DNA of 64,000 nucleotides from Antitrichia curtipendula (lineage: Eukaryota > Streptophyta > Bryopsida > Hypnales > Leucodontaceae): NCBI GenBank assembly GCA_951230915.1, contig OX579637.1, positions 36,828,001 to 36,892,000 on the forward strand. Reading direction: 5' to 3'. The notes under the pieces are model-generated. The model searched no databases. It was not told where the DNA came from and saw only the letters and a program-made list of their open reading frames with translations. The first letter of the stretch is position 1. Each line of letters begins with the position of its first letter. Positions 20,095 through 31,495 of this stretch are shown piece after piece. The position numbers and the translations under genes are program-made.

Positions 20095-21989
20095 GGGTGT
20101 CGAACATTCTTCCCATATGCGTCGAGTGTCCACCTGAACTGGTGCTAATTTCAGCTCTCCTTCGAAGCCCCAGCTTAAAGCTTAGCCCTGCGCTGCGGTC
20201 ATTTCCGTTGGAGCGTTGGAGACGGACTGCTCTTTTCCATCGCCTCCTCGCACGTTTAGTGTGTGCCCGCAATCCAGCTTCGTGGCGCCACCGTGGTAAG
20301 AGCTTGTGTTTGCACTGTCCCTTGTCCGCTGCATTTTTTTGCCTTGAAATGGCAACAAGTTTTGTGCAAATGCGACATTTTCCCGTTTAGGATTTCGAGG
20401 ATTTCGAGGTTTTAGTCTGGTTTTCCGCGCCGAAGTGTTGTATGCGGTACAATAGTGAGCGGGAATTGGAGGGAGAATATTTCTATGGTGATTTTTTTCG
20501 ATGATTCCGGGTGCACGGTCGTTTTCAGGATTTCCTTCGGGAGCTTCGTGGTGCAATTTGTTGGTTTTGTTTATGTCGTCACGACTGGGAAGAGGGGATG
20601 GCATCTTTTTTTTAAGTTTAGGGTATTGCTTGGAAGCCGTTGAAGAGTTGTATATTGCAGTCGTGGCTTTAATCATGAATTCTGGTTCGATTGGTAGTGC
20701 AACACAAGCATTAGAATCTCGCCATTAGAGCATTTGTCGGCGGGCGAAGGGTGAACTTTTCTTCCCCGTCTCCGCAGTCATGGTCAGAGATTGGACATGT
20801 GGTTCATAATAGGCTTAACTTTCCTCCGTGACTGAGTCTCGACCGTGGCGTTCTAATTTTGTTTTTTGTTTGTGTCAGTAAGCGTGACAATTATGATACC
20901 CTTTGCAATCATCTTTGACGTGAATATTCAATAGTTGTCTGAGGCGTATGTTAGGGTGAGGCATATGTTAGGGTGGGGACTTATGGCTCATGATTCAAGC
21001 ATGGACACGCAAAGCTGTCAGTATCACTGGGTCCAACAGATAGGAAGATTGGGAAATCGGGAAGCAGAGTGAGAAGTTCTTTTTGATCTAGGATCCAAAA
21101 GGCTCCAGTATGAAACCCAAGGGCTGCGACAATGCTATTTCTCTGGTGATCATGAAAACGGCTTTTGGAGTCCCATATGCTGAGGTTTGTTTCCAGGTCA
21201 GAAGCAAAACTTCCCGGCTAGTTCATCGATCCATGTGCCCTGGCTCGATCTAGCTCACTAGTAACTGCAAACAGAATCAAATGTTGCCTTTGAAACATTT
21301 GGAAGATATGATTTGGACCAACACATGAGAACTGATTGAGTGACACATTTTCTTTCCTCTTCACAAAATAGACATACTTCATCAAAAAACAGTTGGGGGA
21401 GTTCAAAACAAAAATGTAGTGACTCATTTATTTTAATGCGTTAATTCTACCTGATTCAACCTAAAAAAATCCAGATGCTAACTTTCCAAGTAATTGTGTC
21501 CTCAATCTTGACATAATCCGGAAGGGAATTTTTTTTTGGCAGCTTCTCCATTGTAAAAAATTGGTTGTTACTGAGCTCTAATGCAAATAATTGACTGTTT
21601 TCAGGATTATCCCGGCAAGGAGAGAACGCTAAATGGAGCCCAGAGGATGCTCCAGAAGATTGCAGAGTCATTGATGGTGAAAGCTTCTCCACCCTTGAGT
21701 ATTCGTGCAGACTCAGATGCCGACGCCATGGCCAGTTTGGACAACATTATGCACTGTGAGTTATATGCAACTTTTAAAGATTTTTTTTCCCCTCGTTTTT
21801 AGGTTTCTTTCTATTGTACTTCAATGTAAGAGGATAGAAGGGTTTAATTTTGTCTTTGAGACGTGGGCGCAGATTAATTCTATATTTTGTTCCTCTTAGT
21901 TTGATCGCGTCAAAATCTCGTTTGTGGTGGCTTCAGATTGTCAGTGATGTACGTTTTCAGCCTCTTTGACTAAATTGTACTTTGCGCAG
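20095..21989 (+). other. exon-like segments of an unrecognised gene
   Basis: This is less AT-rich than its surroundings. A frame from an ATG at 20097 ends in a possible donor (CACCGTG/GTAAGAG near 20297). A segment at about 21604-21759, after a TTTTCAG acceptor, reads DYPGKERTLNGAQRMLQKIA and on to LDNIMH. Another at about 22511-22704 lies between TTTTAG and a CCAG/GTACATG donor and reads MPSEKPNGEGEKEVVVK... to GLGSLPG. The phases of the last two do not join cleanly, so I do not propose a CDS. I do not recognise the family. Confidence 0.3.
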
Positions 21990-23267
21990 ATCCATGATGA
22001 TAGGGTGGAAATGAAAAGTCTTCTTAACAATAACAAGTAGAGTGAATATTGTGCCCCATTGACGTGGTTTGATTTGAATGAGGCTGGGGCATAGCGGTTG
22101 GAGACGTCTAGCATTGACACAACTTGTATAATATGATATATCGAAAGAGAAGTGGGAGACACCCAACTGATAGCCCATGACAAAGAAGTTTACAACATTG
22201 TGTGGGGAGGTGCTGGTGTGTTTGCTTCCGTCTCAGCATGCAGATGGATCCATTCACGTGTTTGATCTTAGAGATAAAGATATTCAACGATTATTTACCA
22301 AAGTACTCAGTCGGATACCCCTCTTTTGCGATTGGGTGTCCCGGTTGTTTAGGGGCTGTGCAATAGGCATGTGAATCAAAGTTTTTGAATTTGGGTCCTT
22401 GAGATTGTGTGGGTATGGGGAGTGGGATGTTGTTTGTGGATAGTCCTGGTTGCGAATGCGTTTGTTTTGTTGTTCCGATGTGCTTATATTTGCAGTTTTT
22501 TTCTTTTAGAAATGCCATCGGAGAAGCCCAATGGGGAAGGCGAGAAAGAAGTTGTAGTGAAAAGGGACGAGTCTGTTGAGCATACCTATTCCATGCGGAA
22601 ACGAATGTCAACGTTTCCCCGTGTGGATGCGGATATATCTGAGAGTCCAAGTGTGGATTTGACTCATCGCTTTTCCCAAAATGAAGGTCTTGGGTCGTTG
22701 CCAGGTACATGTGCAAATTGCGATGACGAGTGGCGATTGTGATTGCCCTTTTCTGTCCTAACCACGTGGTTGCATGCTTTGATGTATTATGACTGGGGTT
22801 CGATGCTAAATTGTCTTTGGGTCTTTCTCCGGCAGCTTGCATAAGGAACGGCTTGTACTGCATGTGAGAGTTTTAGAGGGTTCACAGTCTGTAGTTTCTT
22901 GAGTATGAGGAATTCTTTTTTTCTTCTATTTTTTGGGTTGGGAAGAACATCGCCGTTAGTAGATCTTGTGAGAATCAGGTGTGATGGGCACATTTGTTTT
23001 GGCCGCATTTTTCTTGTTATGGTTTATTCTTGTGGTTTGTGAGATGAGACTAACGAGGATTTGTTTTTGAACACGTGGTGTCAGCATTTGGTTTCTGTGC
23101 AGGCTCTGATTATACTGTCATCGATCAGCCAACCCGTTGAAGGCAACTTCGACCCGATAACAACATATATGGCAAGGGCTGAGATTAACCAGCTGCAATG
23201 GTCGTCCACCGAACCTGATTGGGTTGCCAAAGCATTCTCAAGAAAGCTCCTCATATTACGTGTTTGA
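21990..23267 (+). pseudogene. LWD/TTG1-type WD40 protein pseudogene
   Basis: Translated fragments match the second half of plant LWD1/TTG1-type WD-repeat proteins in order: [86 protein letters not shown], then at 23103-23267 [29 protein letters not shown] and the usual C-terminal ILRV before a stop. It is broken by several nonsense codons (TAG and TGA, one where the family has Trp), by a 4-base insertion in the SADGS motif near 22240 and by a further shift before STIIY. About 60 residues of the family are replaced by 22345-23100. The family works in circadian and flowering or epidermal-fate control; this copy cannot encode it. The N-terminal third is not seen. Confidence 0.8.
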
Positions 23268-23414
23268 TGTTTGCTCTTGGTGTGGTGATCTTATGGGAAC
23301 CCTTTCTTAGAAATTTGAAGTCTGTAGATGGTATTATGGAAGTAGTTGTGAAGTTACAAATTTTCCGAAATAAAATGTGCAATTTGCAGCTACTCTCTTG
23401 TCATCGCAACTGCC

Positions 23415-23590
23415 TTTTCCATCCATTTTATCCAATCGTGAAGTTTGCTTCCACTGATTGTAATGCGAAAATTCATCCATCCTATTAAATTTCATCCAGA
23501 AATGAAGAAATTCATCCAACTTGTGTCACAACGTTCATCCAATTATCCAATGGAATTCATCCAACTTTGACCAAAAATCATCCACATTGC
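23415..23590 (+). repeat. clustered TTCATCCA words
   Basis: TTCATCCA or a close variant occurs about seven times in 175 bp (AATTCATCCATCC, TTTCATCCAGA, AATTCATCCAAC, GTTCATCCAATT and others), a decayed short tandem repeat between the WD40 pseudogene and the next element. Confidence 0.55.
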
Positions 23591-23918
23591 TACTTGTGTG
23601 ATATGAAATTACCCCATACTAAAGCGTACAAAAATGGGGGCATAAAGATTTGCCCCCCCCCCATCTCGTGCAAGGTGGGGGTAAAAGGGGGGACAACCCT
23701 TCCCATTTTTGCAGGGGGTACCCCGCCGAAAGTTCCTAGTGAATCACTCTCAATTGATCACTCTCAATTGGCATACACAATTCTTCAATCACAATTAATC
23801 CACACAAATTCTCACTTCTAATTCACAACCAATTCATATCCAATTGGTTTCGCTCAACTTCGAGCTCTCACAATAGATCTCTCTGATTTCATGGAGCTCA
23901 TTACTTACCATAGCAGCT

Positions 23919-23937
23919 CACACACACACACACACAC
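23919..23937. repeat. (CA)n microsatellite
   Basis: About nine uninterrupted CA dinucleotides. Confidence 0.9.
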
Positions 23938-24394
23938 TTAGCTTTAATCAAGCTCACAAATACACCAGCAAACACATAACACATACACAGCAATAGCAAA
24001 AGCAATTATTTATTAACTCAATCGATTACAAACTCGCATTCCCATAGATTCATCGACCAGGAACAGGAACTCTGGCTTTCTTCCAAACTGAAGAAGCTAT
24101 CGATTCTCTCTATAGATATACTGCCTCTTCCTATCGGTTCACTGAACAGCCATGCCTTTATAGATCTCTTCTATGTACCCGATAGAGATCAAGTGCTATA
24201 GCTATTCACCAAAAAGGTATATTTACACTATGTTTACTGTTCCAGCTATAGAAAATCGAAAAGTAGTCCTGAAATTTCTACTATAGCAAAACTATTACCC
24301 AATAGTGTGACTACATAGCCCTCTCTCTAGCTGGTTGCGTCCCCGCAACCCAAAAATAGATCTATAGACACACTACAGCGACATCCACCATTAA

Positions 24395-26797
24395 TCACTT
24401 CTTCTTTGATAGTCTTGGAGACGATCGCACCGCTGAAGGTGTTGCTATCGCTAGGGTGCGATCGACCACGCATGTCGTATCAGGCCCACGCCATTCTATC
24501 GGCATCCGCCATAGATCACCAGCGCCCGCCACCAACACTTGTGCGTTATGCGCCTCCATGCGCTTGTACAATTGTTGATAACCTGCACGGCGCCTATCAA
24601 GGTCTCCCGATCGCTGCATTTTATGGAAATTCTCCATAGCTGCGTACCTGCTCCCCTTATATTCATCCATAATCACATTATATGCTCCCTGGAGAAAGTG
24701 CGTAATACACATCAGCTCAAACAATCGTAATCTTCGTGAAGCCATGTACTTAATCTTTGTAAAAATGTGGCCGTCTTGCCCCTGTCGGCCACCAATCCGC
24801 GGATCGATGATCATATCGAATTCACAGCACCAATGGGCCAGAGCGTTCCAGAAGATCGCTTGTCGATAGCACACCGGATCCTTGTGATCACGGTGCAGTC
24901 GATAGAAGTTTTGAAAACCTGCAACGCATCCATCGACAGTACTCCATTTTCCCTCCATCACGCACCAATTGTACCACGGCGTGTCCAATCAATCGCTGAC
25001 TCGCCATAGATAACGCCGCGGCACGCCGCACCATCGCCGATCTTGCGCTACCAATGGAGGAACACCAGGTTGCCGCAGTCCGTGCTCCTGGTGGATCAAG
25101 ACTTCAATAGGATGCAGTAAAATATCGGTTTGGCTCCCAAAGTCTTTGCCCAGCCATAGCAACGCCTCCCATGATAGAGAATCTGGCTGGTGCTCTGGCT
25201 TGACAAACAGATTGTCGTAGAGACCCAAAAATCTATTGTCCTCCTGCGTGGTCTCATACATTGGGCTCCAATCGTCCAGATCAGGCCCCATTCCATAGAG
25301 AGTCGCTGGCCGCACCACCAATTGATGAGCGCTCTTGAACTTGCAATCGTTGACAACGGAGAAGGGCAGCAATGCTCCCGGTCCCCTGGCCAACACCAAT
25401 TGCTTCAGTCGCGCTGCGTGGAATCGATAGGTGTAGAAATACAACAATGGGTGAATGTCCACCAAATTCCCACGCACCACTCTATCCTTGCACAATTGGA
25501 TCATCTTTATCACCCAGTCTTCCTTGTGGAATTCGCTGCACAATTGCACAACTCGCCCCCTCCATTCCACAATGGTTTTGCCATCCCATAGACCATCTTG
25601 CCGATCGAAACCCTGCAGAATCGATATTGTCCAGCTACCGCAACATGGCACTCGCGCCCCCGTAGTCACCATCTTCTCTCGATTCCTTCGTATCTCCTGT
25701 TGGCGCTCAGATTCTTCGCTATAGAGAAACGCCCTTGCTGCGAGATCACCAATCAATAGATAAGCGTGAAAAGGATCCTCTAAAGTGAGGTCAGCTCGCA
25801 CCAACATTTCCGCCAATAGATTCTCCATCTCAAGCTTCTGGCTCTTCCTCCAAATTCTATTGAACCGATCCATGGCCAGGTGCTCACCGCGTTGCAGGTT
25901 GAACAATAGAAGGAACACCTTGCTGTCCCATAGGTAAGCTTGCTCCAGTCGCTGCACCGGTGGTAGCCACTCCATTAAGCCCAATAGATCTTTTGCCCGT
26001 AAGACCTTGCCTCCCCGAGCTTGCTCCGCTGCAGCAAAAGCCGTATCTCCTCCTTGAGCATGCTCTGGAGAACTATCGCCGTCAAGCTCCCGTTGCAGCT
26101 TCGCAGATCTATTGCACTCCTCATTGAGGCTAGCCCAAACGTGCTCCAACATTTGGTGCACCTTGCGGTGTTGTCTATCGGCCTCTGCGCATCGCTCCTG
26201 CAGCGATTGGTTGGCTCCTTTCCACTTGCGGATCGCACTGTTCCATAGCGTTTTCTCCTTCTCGTGCGTCATGCGAAGCCCTGCTATAGTCGCGTGACTA
26301 TCCTTCAGAGCTAAGCGGCTCTCCTTTAATTGGTTGCAACTCTCCTCCAATTGATCCTTGAGAAATTGCTTCTCGCTCTCCGCCGCCACCTCTTGCTGCT
26401 GCAATTGATTCTCCAACTCAGCAATTTGGCGCTCGTCCTCTGATTCCTGCGCCATCTCCTGATCCAATAGTTCCAGCTCCTTCTGCACTGCGTCGCGCTT
26501 GGCTACCAACTCTTTCTTCGATAGTGGCCGCTTCGGTGCGTGTAGGGTCTGGTTTAGGGTCTTCACCTCCACCATCGGCATCGCCATCAGTCCCGCCGTC
26601 TGCGCCGCCTCTGTCGTCAGGGAGCGCTCTCCAAGACTCCCCATAGCCGAGGAAGACGCCACCATCTGATCAATGGTCTCCAACTTCGGCTTCTTCAATC
26701 AGTCCCACACAATTGTTCCTGGGCGCGGTTGGACGAGCACGCACTCGTCATCGCTGTCCTTCTCTATAGCTGCGCGCACATTCTTCGGACTTGCCAT
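24395..26797 (-). CDS. long unknown ORF of the 23.7-27 kb element, two in-frame TGA codons
   Basis: Reading from the ATG at 26797 gives 32 codons, then TGA (26701-26699), 569 codons, TGA (24991-24989), then 197 codons to the end: one frame of 800 positions with no frameshift. Both TGAs lie in the same context, GAY-TGA-TTG. The N-terminal 32 residues are Asp/Glu-rich; the following part is basic and then forms a long coiled coil (about residues 85-230, rich in Gln, Glu and Leu). The C-terminal half looks globular, with many Trp residues (LMEWLPPVQRLEQAYLWDSK, CCGSWTISILQGFDRQDGLW, FYTYRFHAARLKQL, WYNWCVMEGKWS, FWNALAHWCCEFDMI) and a basic tail RLSKKK. I recognise no enzymatic motif. A gag-like or accessory protein is possible. 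Read-through at both stops, decay, or sequence error are alternatives. Confidence 0.5.
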
Positions 26798-27129
26798 CGT
26801 TCCTGCAACCCTAACCTCTCGGCGGACAATTGATCACTCTCGCTCGCTCAAAGTTCACTCTTGCAATTGGTTTTCGCTCCTTTGCTCAGAATGCTCACTT
26901 GCTTCTCTCATTGAAAGTTCTGCAATAGAAATTTTCGCTCTTTCTGCACTCTATAGGCGCAGCAGCACTCACCTCAGCGCCTCCAATTGCTAACGACTTT
27001 CCACTCAATAGCAAAACTGATCTCAACTGCCACCTACCGCTTTTGTTTGAGGGCTGCACTCATCACTATAGATCATAACTAATTTTTCTATGATTTCTAT
27101 AGATTTACCCCCTTGTAACCTCCCAATTG

Positions 27130-27540
27130 GTTGCTTTTGCTATAGTTTTAATTATTAGTTTATTAGTTTATTAGTACTCACTTGAAAGTGGTAATTTATC
27201 TTTTGTTTGAACACACTCATTGTTTTTCTCTCTTATTCATGATAATTTTACTTTTCTTTCTTTCTTTTCACGCCACTCTTAACTAATCTTTCATTTTATT
27301 TTATTTTTATTTTTATTTTTATTTATTTTGTTACTTATTAGTGTGCATGAATTGTTATATAAATTAACTCTTCTCTTCTTCTTTTTGAAAGTTAAAACAA
27401 CAAAAATGTCCTTAAGAAAGACTTCATATCACTCAAAAATGAAAAATTTTATACTTCAATTGACTTATACTATTACTAATATACACCCTTCCCCCTATCA
27501 AGATTAAGCCATCCCTGGCTTAACTATAATAGAGTTTAAG
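27130..27540. other. AT-rich spacer with TTTTA simple repeat
   Basis: The region between the integrase fragment and the long ORF. TTTTATTTTTATTTTTA occurs at about 27296-27330. No coding signal. Confidence 0.4.
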
Positions 27541-28265
27541 TCAATATCCATTGATTCTGGTAGGCAAGAATTTGCCTTCAAAATCTTTCAATTGTGCAGG
27601 ACCATTGGGATTAATATCCATAACCTCATAAGGACTTAGCCGGTGCATTTGTAATTTTCTAGAAAATTTAAAGAACCGGCTATCATACAATAGAACTAAA
27701 TCACCCACCTTGAAGGTTTTTGAGTGTAGTTTACTATTGTAAAAAGATTTACAACGTTGTTGGATAGCACATATATGCAAAAATGCCTCTCGATGTTTTT
27801 CATCTAATGATTCCAATTGCATTAATCTGGCTTTTATACTATCGGATTCTCCCAATCTATTATCTAAGGCAATCCTCAATGATGGTATCTCATACTCTAT
27901 AGGTAAGATTGCCTCCTAACCATAGACTAATTGGAATGGGGTAAATTGGATAGTGACCTTGTAGGCTGTTCTATAGGCCCATAATGCTCCCCATAGTTTT
28001 TCATCCCAATCCATGGCTGAATCGCCAATTGCTTTAGTTAAAATCTTACATAATATGCCATTGGTTTTTTCTGTTTGCCCATTGGCTCTAGAATGATAGG
28101 GTGAAGTTTTCCAATGTTTAATTAAGAAACTTAAGTGGTAGTTAGCTTTTCAATTACTTCATTAAGAAAATGCATGCCATGATCACTAATTAATTCATTG
28201 GAACAACCATAGCGCGAAATAATATTTTCATATAAAATTCTAGTTACATAGCAAAAATTACTCAA
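27541..28265 (-). pseudogene. Ty3/gypsy integrase fragment
   Basis: Minus-strand translation gives the second half of a chromovirus/gypsy integrase: ELISDHGMHFLNEVIEKL (the second catalytic Asp), SPYHSRANGQTEKTNGIL (the catalytic Glu in the GQTE motif), WDEKLWGALWAYRTAYK, FTPFQLVYG, then a C-terminal region with FKVGDLVLLYDSR and a chromo-like barrel. The zinc finger and first Asp are missing at the right end. A stop follows LVYG (about 27915) and a frameshift lies near 28130. The integrase would join retroelement DNA to the genome; this copy is dead. Confidence 0.85.
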
Positions 28266-30070
28266 TAAGGAGACAAAGGGACAAGACTACAAACAACAAA
28301 GATCAACTTTTAAGCATGGTCTCAAAGGTAAGCCAGAGTGTAAACATGAAATATATTTTTACCTTTGAGTTCAGGTACCATGTTTTTTGGAGAAAATTGT
28401 AGTTGAGCTCATAATATCTATTTTTGCACATCTTTTCCTCTTACTTCCAAGTGCAATCATAGTCTGTGGGTGAGATTACCACTTGAAGTCTGGGGCTTAC
28501 TAACACCATTGTATTAAAGAAGCAAGAGTTTGTTATTTGAAGAGGTAGTTGAACAAGACATTTGAGAAACTTGGTCTACACTTCTTTGCAACAAATCCCA
28601 TTTCTGACGACATCATGTTCACTTGCTTTCGGAACTTGTAACAATGATCTCAAGATTACTATGTTTAAGGTTTGCAGTGTGTTTATATGCAGGCATAAAA
28701 CGACAACAACAAACTCTATTAAGAGAGCTACTAGTCAGAGCTCACACATTTTGGAACTTCTAAACTGGTATCTCTGTTGGTGAAGGAGGGCCTCTTAGTT
28801 CATGATCTAAATCCAAGTTGCAGTTCCCCAGCTCCCAACAATGAGCCACTGAATGATCATAATATTAATGAATTTGATGAGGTTCCGGAGTCTCCATCGT
28901 CTAGTGATGACCTAGGCATCACCTCCAGAGTTGAAACAGAGTATTCAAACTATGTAGGTAATTGTCTATATCAATAAAAATAAGAATAGTATGGATTCCA
29001 CTTACAAAAGCATCCCAATGTGATATGTCACTCTAGGAGACGTGAATTTATAGAAAAGAATAGATTAATGTATCTCCTCTTCACCTCAAAAAAATTCAAG
29101 TGTGATAATTTGTTTTAAGTCCTTTTACATCGAATGGAAGGGCTGAAAGAAAGAGAGTACCTTCCGATGAAATGCAAGGGTTGTGAGATGTTATAGAAAA
29201 TGGATGAATGAATAAAAGAGTAGCTTTCTCTGCACCTCATGAGATTATTTGTATCTAGATGAGGAAGGTTGTAAGCAATGGACAAGATGTTTTAGTGTAT
29301 ACGTTTCTATTCTTAACTCAAGCTTTTTTTTTTTCAAAAGTCACAAATATATCCATCTTGATTTTTCAACAAAGGTAAACATCCATTTGCTTCTTCATGT
29401 TGTAAGCCAATTTGTGGTAGGGACGGCTTGATGAGTTGATATATTTGGAATATAACAAACATACTACAAATCATGAGGTTGATTTAGAGGTGGGCAACAA
29501 ATGTTCTATGAGAGTCAACTTACCCACTCAAGAAAGCATAATTATAGATTTGTGCTATGAAGAGAAAATTCTACAGATGACTCATTCTAAAATTTGATTT
29601 CTAATATTCTATTAAACAAATCAAAGTCATACTTTCCAAAAAAATTAGGCATGTATATTTCATTATTTTTTGCTAAAGCTACTAGAAAGGTATGGTAAAG
29701 TAAATATTGTAGAGAATTTTTTGGGGTATAAGAAATCAATAGGAATATGTACATGGAATGCAATTTTTGATGTGAGGATTACTTTCATTAAAGCATAATT
29801 ATTCTTTTGTTCGTCACATATTAGAATTATCTATTTGGTACTCACAAGTTAAGACATATATAACTCCCAAATTATTTGGTGTAAGTGTCAATTAATCCTT
29901 AAGTGCTCTGATGTCCATATTATGAATGATGATCAAAAGGCTTGCATGTATTGTTTAGTCCAACTAACTTCTCATTCATCCAATGTAATTATTTGAATGT
30001 TGAAAGACAACCTTCCTTATTGACTAATTTCATGAAATTGCTATAAATAATATTCTTATACAAAGATATA
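28266..30070. other. AT-rich, no gene recognised
   Basis: A short open stretch at 28777-28977 (DLNPSCSSPAPNNEPLNDHN and on) has Ser/Pro/Asn-rich composition and could be an old exon, but no partner exons or family are recognisable. Confidence 0.35.
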
Positions 30071-30074
30071 AACA

Positions 30075-30600
30075 AAAATGTGCCAAAATTTGAAAAAAGA
30101 TTGAGGCGTTTAACCCTAAACATCTAGAGTTTAAAATACTATTTGGAACAATATTTTGGAATTGATTTATAAATACAAGTTGTAGATTTTGATTTTGAGA
30201 TTCCATCCGTATAATTAGATTCAACAATGCTATCACCAATATTTTTTATAAATTTTGAAAGGAAGTTTTTTTAATTCCTTCTAAATTTGATTACAAACAA
30301 AATATTGTCATTTTTTGAGTAAAACTTATTGGAATGGATTTGAATGAGGTTCTCTTAACATGGTGTTCTTTTTGAAGTTTTTGTATCCTTTAAACCTATG
30401 ACCTTAGTTTTACAAATCCAATTTTGAACTAGAGTAATTATACATTGACTCCATAATCATCAATAGAATGACTTTCATCCAAGCAATAATGAGAAAAAAA
30501 CAAGGATATAAAATTGTTCATTGTCCAAGAAGTAGACATCAGTACGCTTAAGGATTAAGGCTTAAAAGATTGTCCTTGGAGATGACAACCTCAGGACGTT
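30075..30600 (-). repeat. dispersed repeat family A, copy 2 (inverted)
   Basis: The reverse complement matches 37485-38075: CTTGGATGAAAGTCAT, CATTCCAATAAGTTTTACTC, TTGTGATAGCATTGTTGAA-like, and ATGGAATCTCAAAATCAAAATC, ending in CTAGATGTTTAGGGTT. Confidence 0.65.
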
Positions 30601-31495
30601 CACTTCTAATCAATGACCACCTAAGCAACTTGTTCCAAGTTAGTTTTGGAGGAAGTCTTGGGCCCGGCTGCCCATTCCATGCAATTTTTTCTTCAACCCT
30701 AAACTAATATTCTGTATCAAACTCTCTGAAACTTTCATTCTACGTATCTCTATTACAACAAGAATGAAGAGAAAATCCTCACAATTGCTACTAATAATTG
30801 ATTGTCTTTCTCTTTATTTACAATCTCTTCCTCTAAAAAGCTTAAGCACAGAGAGATTCTATGACTTGTAAGAAAATAGGTAAATATGCAATTTGATGGT
30901 GGAGAGCAATGGGATGGCCAACTTTGATTTGCACAAAGCCTCTTTCAAATCATGGAGAATTGCAAAGATTATAAGTGTGGTTTAAATCTGTCTTTCATAT
31001 TCTTCAATTTACTGTTGCAATCTGGATTTGGACAACCAATGAAATTTACTAGGAAACCAATTCACATGCATTGCAGAACCCCTCTAATAAAACAAATCTC
31101 TGTTGATTTGGGTGTAAAAAACAAATGGTGTGTGCCAAGTGTGACCGTAGAAAAACTTGAACTACTTTAATAGCACTAAAACTCTTCATTTCCAACGCAA
31201 TGGCAATTTCCATGCTCCTAGTCTCACTGACCGTATATTGCTACCCAAACATATACGGTAAAGGCCTTGCAGCCATAAACACATCGACCATCTGCAAGAA
31301 AAGAAGGAAGCATCGGAACCTCACGATTATGTGCATCATTCCAATCAAAGCATGCAAACTTCGTACTCTAAAAAGATGGTTCAGAAATTCGACTGATGAA
31401 GGCATTCAATCGAACAAAGTTCATGGGTCCTAATTAAGTACATGAGGGTTTGGAAGGCTCTAGTTTGCAAAAGGAAAATGGATACAGCAACACAC
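30601..31495. other. no gene recognised
   Basis: A 77-codon plus-strand ORF at 31200 begins with a hydrophobic stretch, but nothing else supports it. The last exon expected for the adjacent TrpRS pseudogene was not found here. Confidence 0.35.

Larger units (their letters stand above)
23740..28265 (-). mobile_element. Ty3/gypsy-type remnant with a large accessory ORF
   Basis: On the minus strand a truncated integrase (28265-27541) is followed after about 740 bp by an 800-codon ORF of unknown function (26797-24395) and about 650 bp of downstream sequence. From about 23740 to 27130 the DNA is enriched in CAATTG, CAATAG, CTATAG and CTATCG. I could not fix LTRs or target duplications, so the integrase and the ORF may belong to one element or to two neighbours. 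No reverse transcriptase is present. Confidence 0.5.

Noticed and set aside
31200..31433. 77-residue ORF with a hydrophobic N-terminus resembling a secreted peptide
   Set aside because: No family resemblance, no promoter or splice support, and it overlaps decaying sequence.
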